Assembly (NCBI GenBank): GCA_948567375.1
Contig: OX419757.1
Span: 68,820,001-68,884,000, forward strand
Length of the DNA: 64,000 nt
Direction: 5' to 3'
Source of the DNA: Lunularia cruciata
Lineage: Eukaryota; Streptophyta; Marchantiopsida; Lunulariales; Lunulariaceae
The notes under the pieces: model-generated
The model's input: only the letters and a program-made list of their open reading frames with translations
Database searches by the model: none
Told to the model about the DNA's origin: nothing
Program-made: the position numbers and the translations under genes
Shown here: piece by piece, positions 1 to 14,200 of the stretch
Numbering within the stretch: position 1 is the stretch's first letter
How the letters are laid out: each line of letters starts with the position of its first letter

Positions 1-19
1 AGGATAGGAGGACCCTCAA

Positions 20-589
20 TGGAAATACTAGGGAAGAAACAAAAACCTTCACACTCAATACTCCAATACTCCAAAGAAGCACCTTGTCTTTATTATATAA
101 CAAAGAGGATTCACTCAAAGGAAGCTCCACCCTTGGATCAAATATATGGATCTTTAACATGTCAACTAGCTTTAACCTTAGATAAGTTGCATGGATGGGT
201 GACATTTTGGTTCTTGTCCTATCTAGTTGGTCAAATAAGTTTGACCAAAGGGAATCTTTAAGAAATCTTATTGTAGGAAGTTTAGAATCACATGGGTTAG
301 GTACCATTGGAAATCTCTCAATGAGACTAACAGTGGATGGAAGAATGTAAGCCTTTTTTCTTAAAGGGGAGGAATCCATCTATTTTCAAGGTGTAATTCA
401 TCTCTTTAAGCCTCTAAAATTGACTCTAAAGCTTTGAGGGTGTTTTTATCTCTTGCCCTATTAATGGAAGTACTCTTTGGGTGACACCAGTTCTATTTGA
501 TCTTCTTAGTCCATCATATATATCATTCTTCTTGATGCTACAAAGCCAAATTTTACCTTTAGATAATATGTCTAGCTAATGATACTATA
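20..589 (-). repeat. 3' LTR of a minus-strand Ty3/gypsy element (TGTAATACC family)
   Basis: On the minus strand this matches the long terminal repeat seen better preserved at 54194-54931 and 55582-56312. It begins TAGTATC, a decayed TGTAATA, at 589 and runs to about 20. It keeps the A/T-rich TATA region near 95-105, with the repeat end about 80 bases beyond it. Directly upstream in the minus sense (590-606) lies a purine run, AAGAGGGGGAGGTTTA, which is where a polypurine tract should sit. That makes this the 3' LTR of the element whose coding remains fill 600-4370. The low-coordinate edge is approximate because divergence is high. Confidence 0.65.
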
Positions 590-3500
590 AACCTCCCCCT
601 CTTTAAGATACTATGTCCTTGTTGGACAAATGTTGCTGAAAAGATTGCACTAACACCATTGCATGGGTCAAGTTGGCTATGGGCTCCCATGTTGCCTCAT
701 ATAATGGATACTCTTTCTAATGTACAAGATATTCTACAAGTGGATAATGGTTACCATAGATGCATTTTTGGAGAATGCATTTGACTTCATACCTCTATGC
801 CATCAATAAGTATTAGACAAGGTCAAATTTCTTGTATGGAGTGGAAGTGGTGCAATTAGGATGCATATTTATGTAGTATTGAAACATAAAGCATTGGATA
901 GATCTTTATGTGTAGCGGTAGTTCAAGGTGATAGGCCATCATGCCAATTCACCAAAAGATAAGAAAATGCCCAATAAAATGACATTTGAGCTTATGAGGG
1001 AGAACTAACATGAGGTTGTTTGTGAACATCCAGACTTGATCTCCAACATTGAACTCCATGTGTATATGATGTGCATTTGCATGTTGTTTCTATTGATTTT
1101 GAGCAATCTATAACCTATGTTTGGCGTTCTCCACACTCTATTGGATTCTAGAAATAAAAGTGTTAACAATGTCAACCTTGGTAGCCACAAGGCGGATCTT
1201 TGTCAAGCTCAAAAGTGTGAAATGATGCTCTCTATACATGAAGAAGAATGGTATGACTTATGTATATGCATTCACTAAATTGTTATAGAAAATTCCATTA
1301 GTGGAGGTGAAGCCCCATAGCATGTCCTCAATAGTGCAAGTAGCCCACTATATTTGTCAATTGGTTTGTGGATGGTAAGCTATAAACATGGCTAATTTGG
1401 TTTTGAACATGCCAAAGAGTGTTTTCTAAAATAAACTAGTGAATTGAGTGCCTCTATCGATGATGATCACTCAAGATAGGCAATGGTGAGAAAAAACTAC
1501 ATCTAGGATTAATTGAGCCAATGTGGAGAAGTCATGTCCTTGGTGGTAAGATGCACATGAATTATTTTTCTGAGTGAATTGAAAAGGACTACAATGGAGT
1601 CAAACCCTAAGGTGGTTTTGGTCAATTCATAAATTAGATCCATCCTTACCTATTCCCAACATTGTGAAGTAGGAAAGAGTTGAAAGAGTCCTATGTGAGC
1701 TTGATTATAAGCTTTAGTTTGTTGAATAAGGAGGTCAGTTCAAACATATTCCATCACATTGTTGCTCATCTTGGGGCAATTGCAATGGCATTTGACTACT
1801 TCAAAGGTCTTGTCCACTCTAACATGACCTACAATGGCAAAATCATGACATTTTGCTAGGATGGTGGTCTTTGTGTTTGTGGCATCCAAGATCCATAACT
1901 TACCATCACAAAAAATGAGTCCTTGGGTATTGATGATGCCTTTGGATGAACAAGCTCCTATAATCTATGGGTCAATTTTTGTAGTAGCAAGAATCCTTAG
2001 CTAGAATTTTGGGTCCATCTTGACCTCTACCACTAGATTTTTTTACTTAAAAAATTAGGTTGATCCATCTACAAATTGCTTCTTGGCTTCCAAATATGTG
2101 ATTTTCATGTTGAAATTTTGTCTCTACTTTGCACACCAAATCTATCAATGAGATAGATTTGGTGTGCATCATTAGATCTTTTTGTGTCTCAAGGTAGACT
2201 AGAGGTTTGTGGTCTATCTCCACTACAAATGCCTTCTTGCCAAAATAGTGTTTCCAATGCTTGCAAGGAAAATGTCCAACTCTTCTCATTTTATAGTGTG
2301 ATAGTTGCATTCTATAGATAACAACTTGCAAGAGAAATATGCAACTAGCTGCCATACATCATGTCACTTTGTTGTAAGATTGCTCCTATTGCTTTGATTG
2401 ATGCATTTTTAGCCAACTTGATTGGATGATTTAGGTCATACCATTTCAAGATTGGTGCATAAAGTAATGCTTGTTTTAATTCTTGAAAGGCCAATTCTTA
2501 TGCTTCTCCCCACATCCACTTCTTTCCCTTGCCAAGTAGTGCCATTAGAGGTTATGTTACCTTGGAGAAGTCCTTGACAAATTGACAATAGAACCATATC
2601 AATCTCAAGAAACTCTTGAGTTAAGTCTAATCTTCTTAAGCATCCCATTTCTAAATGATCTCTATTTTATGTATTATGCTTGGAAACCTTCTACACCTAC
2701 TCATTTCCCCATGGAGTCTACTTCATTTTTGCCAAACTTGCACTTTAAAATTTTGGCATATAATTGATTCTATCATAGAATCTGGAGGACTTCTTGAAGA
2801 TGTTGCTTGTACTCCGTCATCATCATACTATAGATTAAGATGTTGTTTAAGAAAGTGATAATAGATTTATCCAAGTATGGACAAAATATGTCATTCACCA
2901 AACTCATGAAAGTGATTGTTGTGTTTGCAAGGCCAAAGGATATCATAGGTACTCAAATTGATCATACCTTGTTTGAAAGGATATTTTATGTAGATCTTCC
3001 TTCATAATCTTGATTTTGTTGTAAACGTTCAATTAATCAAGTTTGGTGAAGTATTTTGCCCTATTGAGTTGATCAAACACATCATCTGTGCAAGGTAGAG
3101 GATATTTCTTCTTCATCATTTATTGATTTAGGCCCAAGTAGTCAATGCACATGTGCATTGTACCATCCTTCTTCTTTATAAACAAGGTAGGAGTTCCATA
3201 TGGTGATATGTTGGGTTGGATAAACCTTTGTTGTAATATATCCTTGATTTGAGCTTTACACTCCTCCAACTAGTGAGGTGATAGTTGATATGGGGACTTA
3301 CAAGGAGTTGTCTTCTTAGGAAGTATCTCAATTTTATGATCTACTTTCATTTTTGTGGTAATCTTGAGGGTAGGTCATTTGGGAAGACATCTTGAAATTT
3401 ATTGACCTCATCTTTCAATTTCTCAGGAATTTATCCATTGAGTTGTGCACTTTAGACTTCTCTTATTAGGCCCTTGATACATCTATTTGTCTTATAAATA

Positions 3501-4365
3501 GCTTTTGTTAATTCTTGCTTGCATGATCTTTCTTTAACTCTAATGATATTCTATTGGCAAGTTCTCATTATGTTCTTTCTCCAATAAACTGTGAGGTTGT
3601 ACTGCTGTATCCACAATAGGCATAAGATTGTATTATTGCAAGCTAACTATATCACTCAGTACTCAATCTCTTCTTGATACTCTCTTATAGAGAGTGCTAC
3701 CTTTTTAAGTAACAACTCAATCCTCTTTGTCTGGTCATCAGATAACTCTACTCTCTCATTTGATTTCTAAGATTCCATTTTCAACAATTAGTTGTGATTT
3801 TTTCTTCCTCCACCTTTGTGCACTTTTCCTCTTCCTCCCTTTGCTTTTTCTCTTCTCCATTGAGCTAATAAGGCGGTGAGGTACATTGACTTGTTATCTT
3901 TGTTTTCTTATGGGATTTATGCAGCATCCTCTTCAATTTGTCTCACCATGTTGTTTAAAGATTGCCTATATGGTTGAGGGCCTCTAGGAAGACAAGCACA
4001 ATGATTGATAGTTATGGACCCAAATAGGCTGTAATTGTAGCAATGACCTTGTTTTCCTAGAGTCCCTTCTCCTTGTGGGACACCATATCTCTTTTCTTTG
4101 ACCCGTTCCATTCTCCTTGGATTAATTTGTGCTCCTTGATTTTAGAACCAAATGATGCTCAATTCTATAGAAACTAGACCACCAAATTATGGTGTTTTAG
4201 CTTGATAATTCTGAGTTGAGACTACAAATTTACTTCCTCCACGCACCCTTACTATTATTTGAGCCCAAGGAATGGCTTAAAAAATGGTGTGATGGTTTTG
4301 TCCCATTACTTCTTGGAAATTTTGTTGTTTTAACCCTTGTTTGAAATTGTCCAAAGCTTTTGCTA
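590..4365 (-). mobile_element. decayed Ty3/gypsy gag-pol, internal region
   Basis: Read on the minus strand, remnants appear in Ty3 order. A gag tail with a ruined zinc knuckle (CYN..., then GPQPYR) lies at about 3917-4111, with gag-like sequence up to 4365. A reverse transcriptase core, [15 protein letters not shown], lies near 3130-3190. An RNase H fragment (VVEIDHKPLVYLETQKDL) lies at about 2100-2240. Integrase-like remnants lie between about 1400 and 1900. Every frame is broken by stops and frameshifts, mostly of the kind produced by C-to-T change. No methyltransferase segment was recognised in this copy. It is a dead retrotransposon; boundaries follow from the flanking LTR sequence. Confidence 0.65.
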
Positions 4366-4370
4366 GGTAG

Positions 4371-5088
4371 TGTAATACCAAGAGCTAGCCATATGGTCTC
4401 AATAAGAAATTTGGTTTGGTAACATCTAGAATGATTTTATACATGAGGGAAAAAATAGATCAGATAGAAGTATCTACAAATAGGGAAAAAACCGAAATAT
4501 ACTTGAAAACCTTAGAACTAATAGTTAGACATATGATTTAGAGGTGAGTATTGGTTTGGTAACATCTGGAAGGATGTTACACATGATGGACTAAATAGAT
4601 CAAAAATAAGTGGCACCAAAAGGAGACTTCCACTAATAGAATAGGAACCAAAATATGCTTGAAATCTTTGAAGGCAATTTTGGTGACCGAAAAGGATGAA
4701 TTAGGCCTCAAAAATGTGCAGATTCCTTTCCCCAATGGAGTAAAGGCCTTCCCCCCCCCATGGTTTGTCTCATCGAGATCTTTCCAATGATACCTCACCC
4801 ATGTGATTCAGAGATTCCTACAAGAAGATCCCCTAAAAGATTCCATCTAATCAAAGTTTGTTTGACCAACCAGATAGACCAGGACCAACATGCCACCCAT
4901 CCAAGTATGTAATCCAAGGGTGGAGCTTGCTGACATTTCACCTATCTATGTGCCTAATCTTAGGGTGGAGCTTCCTTGGAGGAGATCCTCTTTGTCTACA
5001 TAATAAAGAGAAGGTGCTCCTTTGGGGCATCGGATGATTGAGTGTGAAATCTGTATTTTCTATCTTCTCTTGTCCTTTGATTATTATA
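4371..5088 (+). repeat. solo LTR, TGTAATACC family
   Basis: A plus-orientation copy of the same LTR as at 54194-54931, starting TGTAATACC and ending TTATTATA (a decayed TATTACA). The five bases before it are GGTAG (4366-4370) and the five after it GGGAG (5089-5093). This is a target-site duplication with one mismatch, so it is an independent insertion that recombined to a solo LTR. It separates the gag-like remains below 4366 from an oppositely oriented LTR fragment above 5093. Confidence 0.7.
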
Positions 5089-5093
5089 GGGAG

Positions 5094-5345
5094 GGAAGGA
5101 GAATGCAAGCCTTTTGGCCCAAAGGGAAGGTATCTTGTAAATTTTTTAGGCCAAATTCATCCATTTAGGCCTCTAAAATTGGCTTTGAAGTTTTGAGGAT
5201 GATTTTGGCTTTTGCTCTATTTGTAAAAGTATTCTTTTGGTGACACTTCTATTTGATCTACTTTGCCTATCATATATAATATCCTTCCAAATGTTACCAA
5301 GCTAAATTTCAAATTTAGATAATATGTCTAGCTAATGGTATTACA
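5094..5345 (-). repeat. truncated 5' LTR (outer part) of the minus-strand element
   Basis: In minus orientation this is the first roughly 250 bases of the TGTAATACC-family LTR, starting TGTAATACC at 5345. It stops at the solo LTR inserted at 4371-5088. The rest of this LTR, the primer-binding site and the leader are missing, probably deleted. It is most simply the surviving edge of the 5' LTR belonging to the element at 590-4365. Confidence 0.55.
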
Positions 5346-5821
5346 CATATGGAGGTGACACTTGTCTCTTTTGTGAGTGGTCCTTGCACAACAAGTTACA
5401 TAAGTAACAATAAATAATTATAATAGTGACACTTCTCTTCCAATCTAGCTATTTCCAAATCATATTCAACAAGAATGACTTTTTGGTTACCAATCTATTG
5501 CTTCTTAGTTAACAGTATGACACCACAAGTACCTAATTATGCTTAAGAATTTGTATGAGTTTTTCAAGCTTGTAAGGAATGAGAGTTTTAAATTTCTCTC
5601 TTCTCTTCAAGATGTATTGTTATTTGTCAATAAAAATTATTTTCTAAAAAAAACCTTTTTCAAAACTTAAGATGCACTCCTCCAATTGGAGTTATGATTT
5701 TCCACATCCAAGCATTGAATTTTTTTTATTAAGTGCTAAAAAATGCTCATCCTTAATCATTTAGACACAAAAACCATCAAGAAGATTTGTGAAAATGTTT
5801 GAATTGCTTTTTCATGAGTTG

Positions 5822-6103
5822 TTAAAATGTGAGTAGATTATTAAAAAACTTGAAAAGAGTGATCCTTGAAGTATAAGTATCCCAAGGTGAGATGAATTTG
5901 AAGAGCACTTTGATTTTTTGGTGCAATCTTGATTCGATTTTAGTCATTTTAACCATCTCCAAAACTAGAACTTTCATGATCAAATCCTCTTCCACTATTT
6001 CATCATTGAAAAGCAAGGTGTAGTAGTCATTCTTTGTTATAACACCAAGCTTCTTGTAATCAAAATGTGTACAAAATATACCATTCTTCTTCTTCAGAAT
6101 CAC
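5822..6103 (-). pseudogene. reverse transcriptase fragment, Ty3/gypsy-like
   Basis: The minus-strand reading contains LKKKNGIFCTHFDYKKL followed by KNDYYTL. This is recognisable as the K-K-x-G...D-Y-R-x-L-N...Y-P-L block of Ty3 reverse transcriptase, with several key residues changed. It is short and isolated, downstream sequence is scrambled, and no LTRs can be assigned to it. Confidence 0.5.
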
Positions 6104-9100
6104 AATTGGAGATGTATATTTTTACTCTCTACTTCAAAGATAAAATCACCTTCCTTGAGCTTGTAAAATTCTTTCTTCACAATCAGAATTATATGTAGAT
6201 TAATGCAATGTTACTTTTAACCAAGACTTATATATCACTTTACCATTATTTGAATCTAATCCAGTGAACTTCCTTAAAATCCCTATAACTTAAATAGGGG
6301 AAAGGTGACCACGATAAGAGATGACTTAAATTGAACATAGAGATATTCTTGTAGACAATCTCTATAAATCTTACATTCAACTCTTTTGTAATATTTGGAC
6401 CTTAATTGAGAGTAGATGGTCTCTTTTCTATCTCCTCAAGTTAAGATATGTTTAACCAATATCCTTAAATAATCTAGATTAGGCACAAAATCCACTAAAC
6501 AAAAATAAGAGACAGATATAAATCAAACTCAAGTCATCTTTATCCCTTTATATGCTTACCTTAAGCTCCTTCTTCTTATTTGAATTCCCAAGAATAGAAT
6601 TTACATTTGGGTATGAAGTATGTTTGTTATTGCAAGAAGAATTATAACTCAATGGCTTGATGGCCCAATTTTGAAGTATCACTTGTGTTATGATCAAATT
6701 TTCAAAGATACTCTTAACCATGATCTTCATAATAGTAAATTATAGTTTGAATCTTTCAACCCTTCAAAAATCATGGGATTCTTAATTGCTTTAACTCAAG
6801 CTATCACCTTGCTTTTGTGCACAATATTTTGTGAGGTTTTATTTTTTTGTATTCTTTTTGTTTGATGAGAGGTACATCTTTCCTATTGGGGAGAAGAAGA
6901 CTTTATGTATAAGAGATTTTTCACATCCATCACTGTACATGGCAAGTGTATGAAGAAGGAAGATACAAAGAGTAGGATAAGTATGAAGGAGAGACCAAAC
7001 CAAAGGAAGAGAGAACAAAGACTATTTGCTAAAGAGTATTAGAACTAAAGATTGTATTGCAATACTACTATCAATAATTATTGACCATGAAGTGGCTACT
7101 TTACTATCCCAAGTAGATGTGTATGATGGAACTAAAGATTGTATTTTGGATATTAAATATTGTATTGTGGATATTTGATTTAAGTCATTTTAACCATCTC
7201 CAAAACTAGACCCTTCATGATCAAAGTTCCACCATACGGAAGTGAAAAACTACCATCAAGAATTATTGACAACTACAAGGAGTTCTTGCATGTGGATAAG
7301 GATTGCACACTTATTGAGGACCATTGTCCAAAGACCCTAACTATAAAATCAAGATTATGAGCAAGTTATCCTCTCTTTTATGAGAACTTTCCTGCAAGAT
7401 AGTCAATCTTTAGTGAGGAAATTTGTTGAGAGTATAACCCAAAGAGAGTAGAATCTTAGCAATTTTTGGTGCAAAAATTCTTTGTGTTAGATATATCTTT
7501 GATAGGCAATATGGCAAAGAGAGAAATATTGATGAGAAGAGTCCCTATAGTGATGCTATGCTACCCAATGGTAGACAAATAGGAGATGTTTGTAAGGAGC
7601 AAATTCTTGAGGAGTAAGCATTTGACCTTCTTGCTTTGGTATTGGGAGTTTTGCTCCCCTTCCATGATACAAGTAGAAAAAAGGAGAATGGGAATTAAAG
7701 GAAAAAATAAAGAGAGTGGAATGAGAAATATTGGAGGATGGTCCTTGGGATGTAGTTAGGACCTTAGGATGTCTCATCTTAGATACAAAGTTTCAAGACA
7801 TGCAAAATAGAGTAAATTGTCAAATAACCAGTTCATTTGATGATCCAAGAAACCCTAGCATTAGTTGGTGGGTATGCAATCACAAAGAGGCAACCCAAAG
7901 AGCAATATTCTCTTGTAGGTGAAGATCTTTAGACCAAAGTGGAATACCTACACCATTGTTGATCAAGTGAAAAATTTGACCTAATATATGAAGGAGCATC
8001 AACAAATTGGGCTAATATGTATTATTATCACACCTAGATTATGATCTAGGAGTTCCAAGAAGATTGAGTAGTTACTTATTTGGCATCCTTCACCATTTGT
8101 TTCTACATGGGTGTCAATTCGTTGACTAAGGAGGAGAAAAAGGAGTTCACAACTCATCTCTACCTCAAATATTACATCAAGCATCCAAAAGGAAGGAGGA
8201 CCATCAATAGAGTCCAAGATGCAAACAAGGAATTTGCTGCCATAGGTAAATTTGTGAAATTAAAGCAGTTCATAGTTCATGAGAAGAAAAAGAGCACTCC
8301 ATCACAATTGGACTGACCTGCAAAGAGAGTAAGAAGAAAATTGTAGATGATAGATGTTTCTTTTGGAGGAAAATGAAGCCAAAGACAAAACAAATAAAGA
8401 CAAGGTGGATTAGCTAATCCTCCAAGGGTCTGAAATAGAGACAAAATGACAAGATGATCAAGGAAGAGTAGAATCAAGGTGAGGCAAGTCACCAACAAAA
8501 AGATCAAGAGACTCTTTGGAAAGAAGAAAAATTGGCAACTTTTGTGCAATGTAGATAACTTTTGGAGTTGGAGGTTTTTGAAACTAAACAAGGAGTGGTT
8601 GAGGAAGAAAAAGTTGATATCCAACAAGAGGATGTATGTGGATGATTAATTCACAAAGAACTAGTTATACCTAAGTCAAGACCAATCATATGTTTTGATG
8701 GTGCTACTTAATTGATAAATTTGTTGGATCCTTGCTTATCTACTTACATACAATTTTACCATAATACCAAGAAGATTGGCCCAAGGTGAAAATGACACTT
8801 TATTGGCAAAGAAGCTTCATGCCAATGGCTATGCAATGAAGGTCAAGAGGTAGGACGAGGAAAAGAAGTAGCAAGACTTGTATAAGAAGGAATATAGGAA
8901 AGGCAATACACTCTTGCAAAATGTAGAGGACTTAAAACAAGAGAAGACTTTGTTGGAGAATATGAAGAAGGACCAAGAAGCCAATATCCAAAGACTTCAA
9001 GACAAATTAAAGCACTTAATGAGAAGTGCAAGTAAAGGTAGCAATGGTTGAGATTGATACTTGTGCTAAGGTCACTCACATTGGCAAGCTATAGTGCAAC

Positions 9101-10040
9101 TTGCCAAGGGAGAAAGGGAAAAGTGTCACTTGAGAGAATATATTGGAAGAGTACAAGAAGTAGATAAGCCTTTGGTTAGAATCCCTAAAAACAAAGTTGG
9201 AAAAGGAGAAGGCATAGTGAGCTATAGAATGACCAAAAATCATGGAGGAAGTGATTGCAAAACTTTAAAGTTTTCATACAAAGGAAGTTGAAGCAAAGGG
9301 ACTTCATAAACTACTTGATCTTTAGGACCAACTGGTGGCAATTAAGAAGAAGTAGCAAAAGGTAGAATGACCAAGAAAAAACTACATAAACTCAAGCTAC
9401 AAGTTTAGATGATGGAAGGGGAAATATACTAAGAACTAAAGATGGATAGATTAGCAATTAAGTTGAAATAATATGTATAAAGGAAGTTAATAGAGCCTTG
9501 TGACTCTTTAATATTAAAAAGAGCAAACTACAAAGAGAGAATAGAACTTCTTCATAGTAAAGCTAGAGGTGAAGGAAACTCTTTGCAACAATTAGTGCCA
9601 AAGATCCTTGAAGGAAAACTTTGAGTCACACCTTATTTGAAGGAATAATTTGAGTAACTCTTTCTTTGAAGGAACGCTTTGAGTAACAAGATCTTCTTTG
9701 TTCAAGATCTTTGTAGTTGTAACCTTCAGAGTAAGAAGAAGTCCAAAAACAAAAAAAGTAAGAACTCTTGGGAGGAGAGGAGATACCTTCCCCAACCACC
9801 TATATAATAATAAGTAGTGTATAGCTCAGTAAGATAGGATAAGACAATGATATAATATTCCAATGTATAGTGTAGATGAAGTGAGATGCAATCCCGATAG
9901 ATTCCTTCACTTACTCCACCATTAAATCTTCTTCAACAATTGTAGGAAGAACTAGTGAAAGCTTCCATTTCTTGTAAATGATTCATTGAATCAATTGAAG
10001 TTGTGTTAAGTGAAAGAACACAACATTCAATGTTGCTTTA

Positions 10041-10072
10041 CTAAATTCCAAGTACACATACTTGGAATTTAG
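10041..10072. repeat. perfect 14-bp hairpin
   Basis: CTAAATTCCAAGTA (10041-10054) is followed by a CACA loop and its exact reverse complement (10059-10072). It directly abuts the first unit of the 93-bp tandem duplication. It lies in decayed repeat DNA and has no evident function. Confidence 0.7.
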
Positions 10073-10255
10073 CTTCATGGAGTAGAGGTGAGGAAACTTT
10101 GTAGTATAAATGCAAATGAAAAAGGGTATGTGATCACTAGTACTTGCAGAATAGGGTGTTTGGTCCTTCATGGAGTAGAGGTGAGGAAAATTTGTAGTAT
10201 AAACCCAAATCAAAAGGGTATGTGATCAATAGTACTTGAAAATAGGGTGCCTGAT
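10073..10255. repeat. tandem duplication, about 93-bp unit
   Basis: The stretch beginning CTTCATGGAGTAGAGGTGAG occurs at 10073 and again at 10166 with about 90 percent identity across the unit (AAATTTGTAGTATAAA, GGGTATGTGATCA and AATAGGGTG blocks recur in order). It is a simple two-copy tandem repeat in non-coding DNA. Confidence 0.75.
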
Positions 10256-11216
10256 CCTTGATAGATTTTAAGGAGTGGAGAAATGCCTTGATGGATCTTA
10301 AGAGAACTATACTGTTGAGAAGTACCATGGAATTGAAAAACAATATTCAACAATGCAAGGATCCTAAAAACAATGCTATGTCTTTTGGGAATGATGGAAT
10401 GTGGTCTTTGTAGTAGGAGTCTTTGTAATTAGAATAACCTCACTGTAATTGACTAGATCACCACTTTTAGGAAAAAGTTGGAACTTAGCTTACATGAAAG
10501 TGATTTTAGAGTTTTCTTTTTGGTATAGTGCAATGCAATTGGTGATATTGTCTTCTTCTAGGAATGGTTCATGCCTAAGAGATTAAACAAGTTATAGTAA
10601 AGAACTACAAAAGTGATACTTTTATTCATATCTAGTCAACTTCCAAACAATATCCTCTTGTGAACAACATTTTCTTGTTATCAGATCGTTATTTATGCAA
10701 CAATGGGTTGACACATCTATCATACCCACCAATCAAACTTCTTTGCTTGTTTGTCATACTCACAACAAATGCCAACCATCTAAAATTCATCATTCCTATA
10801 TTTTTCATCAAATTTGTTTCCATAAAATTCAATATAGATTCTTTTGCAACAAGTGTATCCTTGATATTGTGACCATTCAACCTTGCATCAGTCTAGGAAG
10901 CATATTCACAAGCTTCCAATGGTTTTAATGTCTTCTTCATTCCCTCCAATAATAGTAAGGCCTTCTTGTTTGCTTTCTTGTTTGACTTCTTCATTATAGT
11001 GTTGAAACCTTAGATTTCTTCTTAAGGTTAAGATTCAAAGCAATTTGTTGGCCATTTTGATGTTGGCTTCTTCACAACTAACATTGTCTAACACTTGTTA
11101 TCCAATTTTTGCTTTGAGATCAAGAAATCATTGATTATAGGCTTCTTCCTTTGGGTTTTTGTGGTGCAAATACTCCTAGTCCAAGATTTAGAAATTTGAC
11201 ATTCACCTTTCTTAAA

Positions 11217-14200
11217 TGCAATAATATAGAGTTACCACAACCTAAAGATAAATTTAAGGTAATGGAATAATCATATAACTAGAAAACTGTAAAAATCTTC
11301 TAGGAGCATCTAGGAACTTTCCAAGATTTGAGTAAATTATATTTCAAGTTGACAACTATCTTAGCTTGTCAACTTAATTAGACTTGTATAGTTAGTCAAT
11401 GACTATCTTAGTTTGCATGACAAGTAAATGACTAGCTTAGATTGCACTGCAAGCAAGAGCCTTGTACCTAGGTTTCATATAAATACCAAGGTCTAAGCTC
11501 ATGTTATGCATTTAGAGTTACAATGTGATCTTCCACTCTAATCTTCCATTGTCTTATTTCTCTCCTTTGTTATTTATATTGGTATTATAGCAAGAATAAG
11601 AAGAATGGAATCTATAAACATTCAAATCTTCTTTCTCCAAACCATTAAGATGTTTGTGTCCATGTATTATCAAAGCATTATTATACACAATTCATCATTA
11701 CAGACTTTGGGCAATTTTTTTTTAACATGATCACTTTGTGAGATGAGCCATTGATCTTTTAGATTATGACTTGTGGAGAGTGGTAGACATATTACATCTA
11801 CATGCTAAATTAAACAATTGAAAATAGGTATCTTGGTAGAGAAGTAGTCATGGAGGTAGTGCCTAAAGTTGTCATTACTATGTAACAACAAATTGAACAT
11901 CTAACTTGATTGTTGGAATAGAGAGATCATGATAGTCAACAACAAGAACCAATAAAGAAAAAAATGTGTTGAGAAGGAGAAGATTGAGTTTGATTTCCAA
12001 AGTTGAAGTTATTTGAAGATAAGAATTTATACGGTGTAATAGATAATTTTGTGTTTGTAATCAAATGTTATTTTCAAGCTATAAATCTTCAAGATGAACA
12101 AAGATAAATTCTCTTTGCTTCATTCTTAAAAGATGGAGTGGTCAAACTATAGTTGCAACTCATTGAGAAAGAAACTCATTGACAATTTTAAATTCTAATA
12201 TTGACAATGGAAGAATTTAAGAGTGCAGTAAGTGTGAGATTCCAAGTAGTAAATGCTACACAAGCTGCACAAGATAGATTGACAAAACTGAAATATATTA
12301 GTCTTGAGGAGAACTATACCATGTAATTCCTACATAAAAATGAAGATTTTAAAGATATAGGAAACTTTGGATTGGCTTATGAGGGGCTTGAAATCATACC
12401 CCAAATTGGAAGTTATAGTGCACAAGCCTTAATATTTAAAAGAAGCCATATAGTTGGCTGAGCACTTTTATTCTTTGGTTGTCACATCTTGGTCTTGACT
12501 TAGACCTTCACAAAACCTACAAACACAAAAAACATAGGTGGAGGATCCAACACCAATGGAGATTCGCACCATCTATGAAGACCACTTGGTAGTGTAGATA
12601 AAGAAAGATTATGACAAACTAGTTATTTTTGTCAAATAGAACATTGCATTTCTAAATGTCTAACTAGGAATGAATGACATTGACACATTGTCCAAATGGA
12701 GTTTTTGGAGCATGAGGATTAAGGAAATAAAGAGTTCTAGAAGGAAATATCAAACCACTTATTGGGAACTTGATTTTTTTGTAATAGGATTGAAGACTGG
12801 ACCTTTGCAAGATTTATATACTTGCAAGATATAATATATAATTGTAGTTAAAGGATTTTGGTTGATTGTGGAATTGTGAGAATTGCATGTCCATGCAATA
12901 GGCAAAGGGATTATGTATTCCTACCAAGTAGATATTGGTAGCAAATTGATGATGGTGGATGGTAAAAAGAGCTCTCTATTCTGTATCTCATATTTTGTTG
13001 CATCCAAGATTAGAAAGAAGTATTTAGAGTGCATGAGATTGGTAGTAGCACTTCTATATTTGAATCTTATTCTAGGTCTTCTTGGCTTGAATTTCATAAG
13101 ATTCAATTTGATTGTGCATGAAAAAAATTTAAATACAATACCAAGGTAAAAATGATCAATTAAGTTGTCTTGCACCTTTGAGGAAGATGCCTAAGAGTAG
13201 TCAATCTCAAGATGAGAAGTTTGTGATTATATAGGTTATAGAACAAGTTTTCAAGGAGGATATTTCTCATTTTTTCTATGTGGATCAAGCCAATCACACA
13301 AGGAGAATCTAATGAGGATAAATATATTCAAAAGAAAGTAGATAAGATAGTTCAAGAGTTTACAGATATATTTCTAGATGATCTTCCAAAATAATTATCC
13401 TCTAATTGAAGTATGTACTTCAAGATCAAGCTACTGCCAAGTAGTTCTCCAATGAGTAGACCAATATATTGGCTTTCACCAAAGAAGCTTGAAGAAATTT
13501 GAACAAAAATGATGAGTTGTCGGATAAGGATTTCAGATAATATAGTACATCCTCTTGGAAAGTACTAATGCTATTTATACCAAAGAAGGATGGAGTACTT
13601 GGATTTTGTATTGACTATCATGGTCTCAATAGACAAAAAATGAAGAAAGGATGTTATTTACCTTGAATTAATGGTTTTTTTATCAATTAAGTGGAGCTTA
13701 ATACTTCTCCAAGTTGGATCTTTTAAGCAACTATTTGAAGATTCTAGTTGATAGAAAAGATGTGTAAAAGACTACCTTTTGTACAAGTTATAGAAAATTT
13801 TAAAGTTTTACATTTTTGGCTCATTAATGCTTTTACACTCTTCATAGATCAAATGCATTGGATGATGGACTATTGGATCTATAAGTGGCAATTTTCTTGG
13901 ATGAAATTTTGACTGATAGTAAGATAGAGGTGGAAAAGAAAGAATCACATCCAATTAGTCTTAAGACAACTACAACAATGGAAGTTCTTTTGTAAAAAGT
14001 CCAATTGTGTTCTTTGGTAGAAAGAAGTTACTTTCTTAGGCCATAAGGTTTTAGCAAAGGAAATCAAGATGGGAGAAAATCAAGTCTATTCCCAATTGGC
14101 CTACTCCTAAGGATCTCATGGAAGTTTGGGGATTCGATGTATTGTTGAGCTTCTATTGATAATTCATCCATTAGTATACTCATGTGATCACACCATTCAT

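Larger units (their letters stand above)
6104..11216. other. degenerate repeat-derived DNA without a recognisable gene
   Basis: AT-rich sequence, very poor in CG, with open stretches interrupted every few dozen codons. Between about 7220 and 9700 the plus strand has lysine/glutamate-rich, helix-forming fragments (for example around 8080-8316 and 8870-9040) that look like an eroded gag or accessory reading frame of a retrotransposon. I could not assign a family. Local features inside it are a perfect hairpin at 10041-10072 and a tandem duplication at 10073-10255. Confidence 0.4.
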
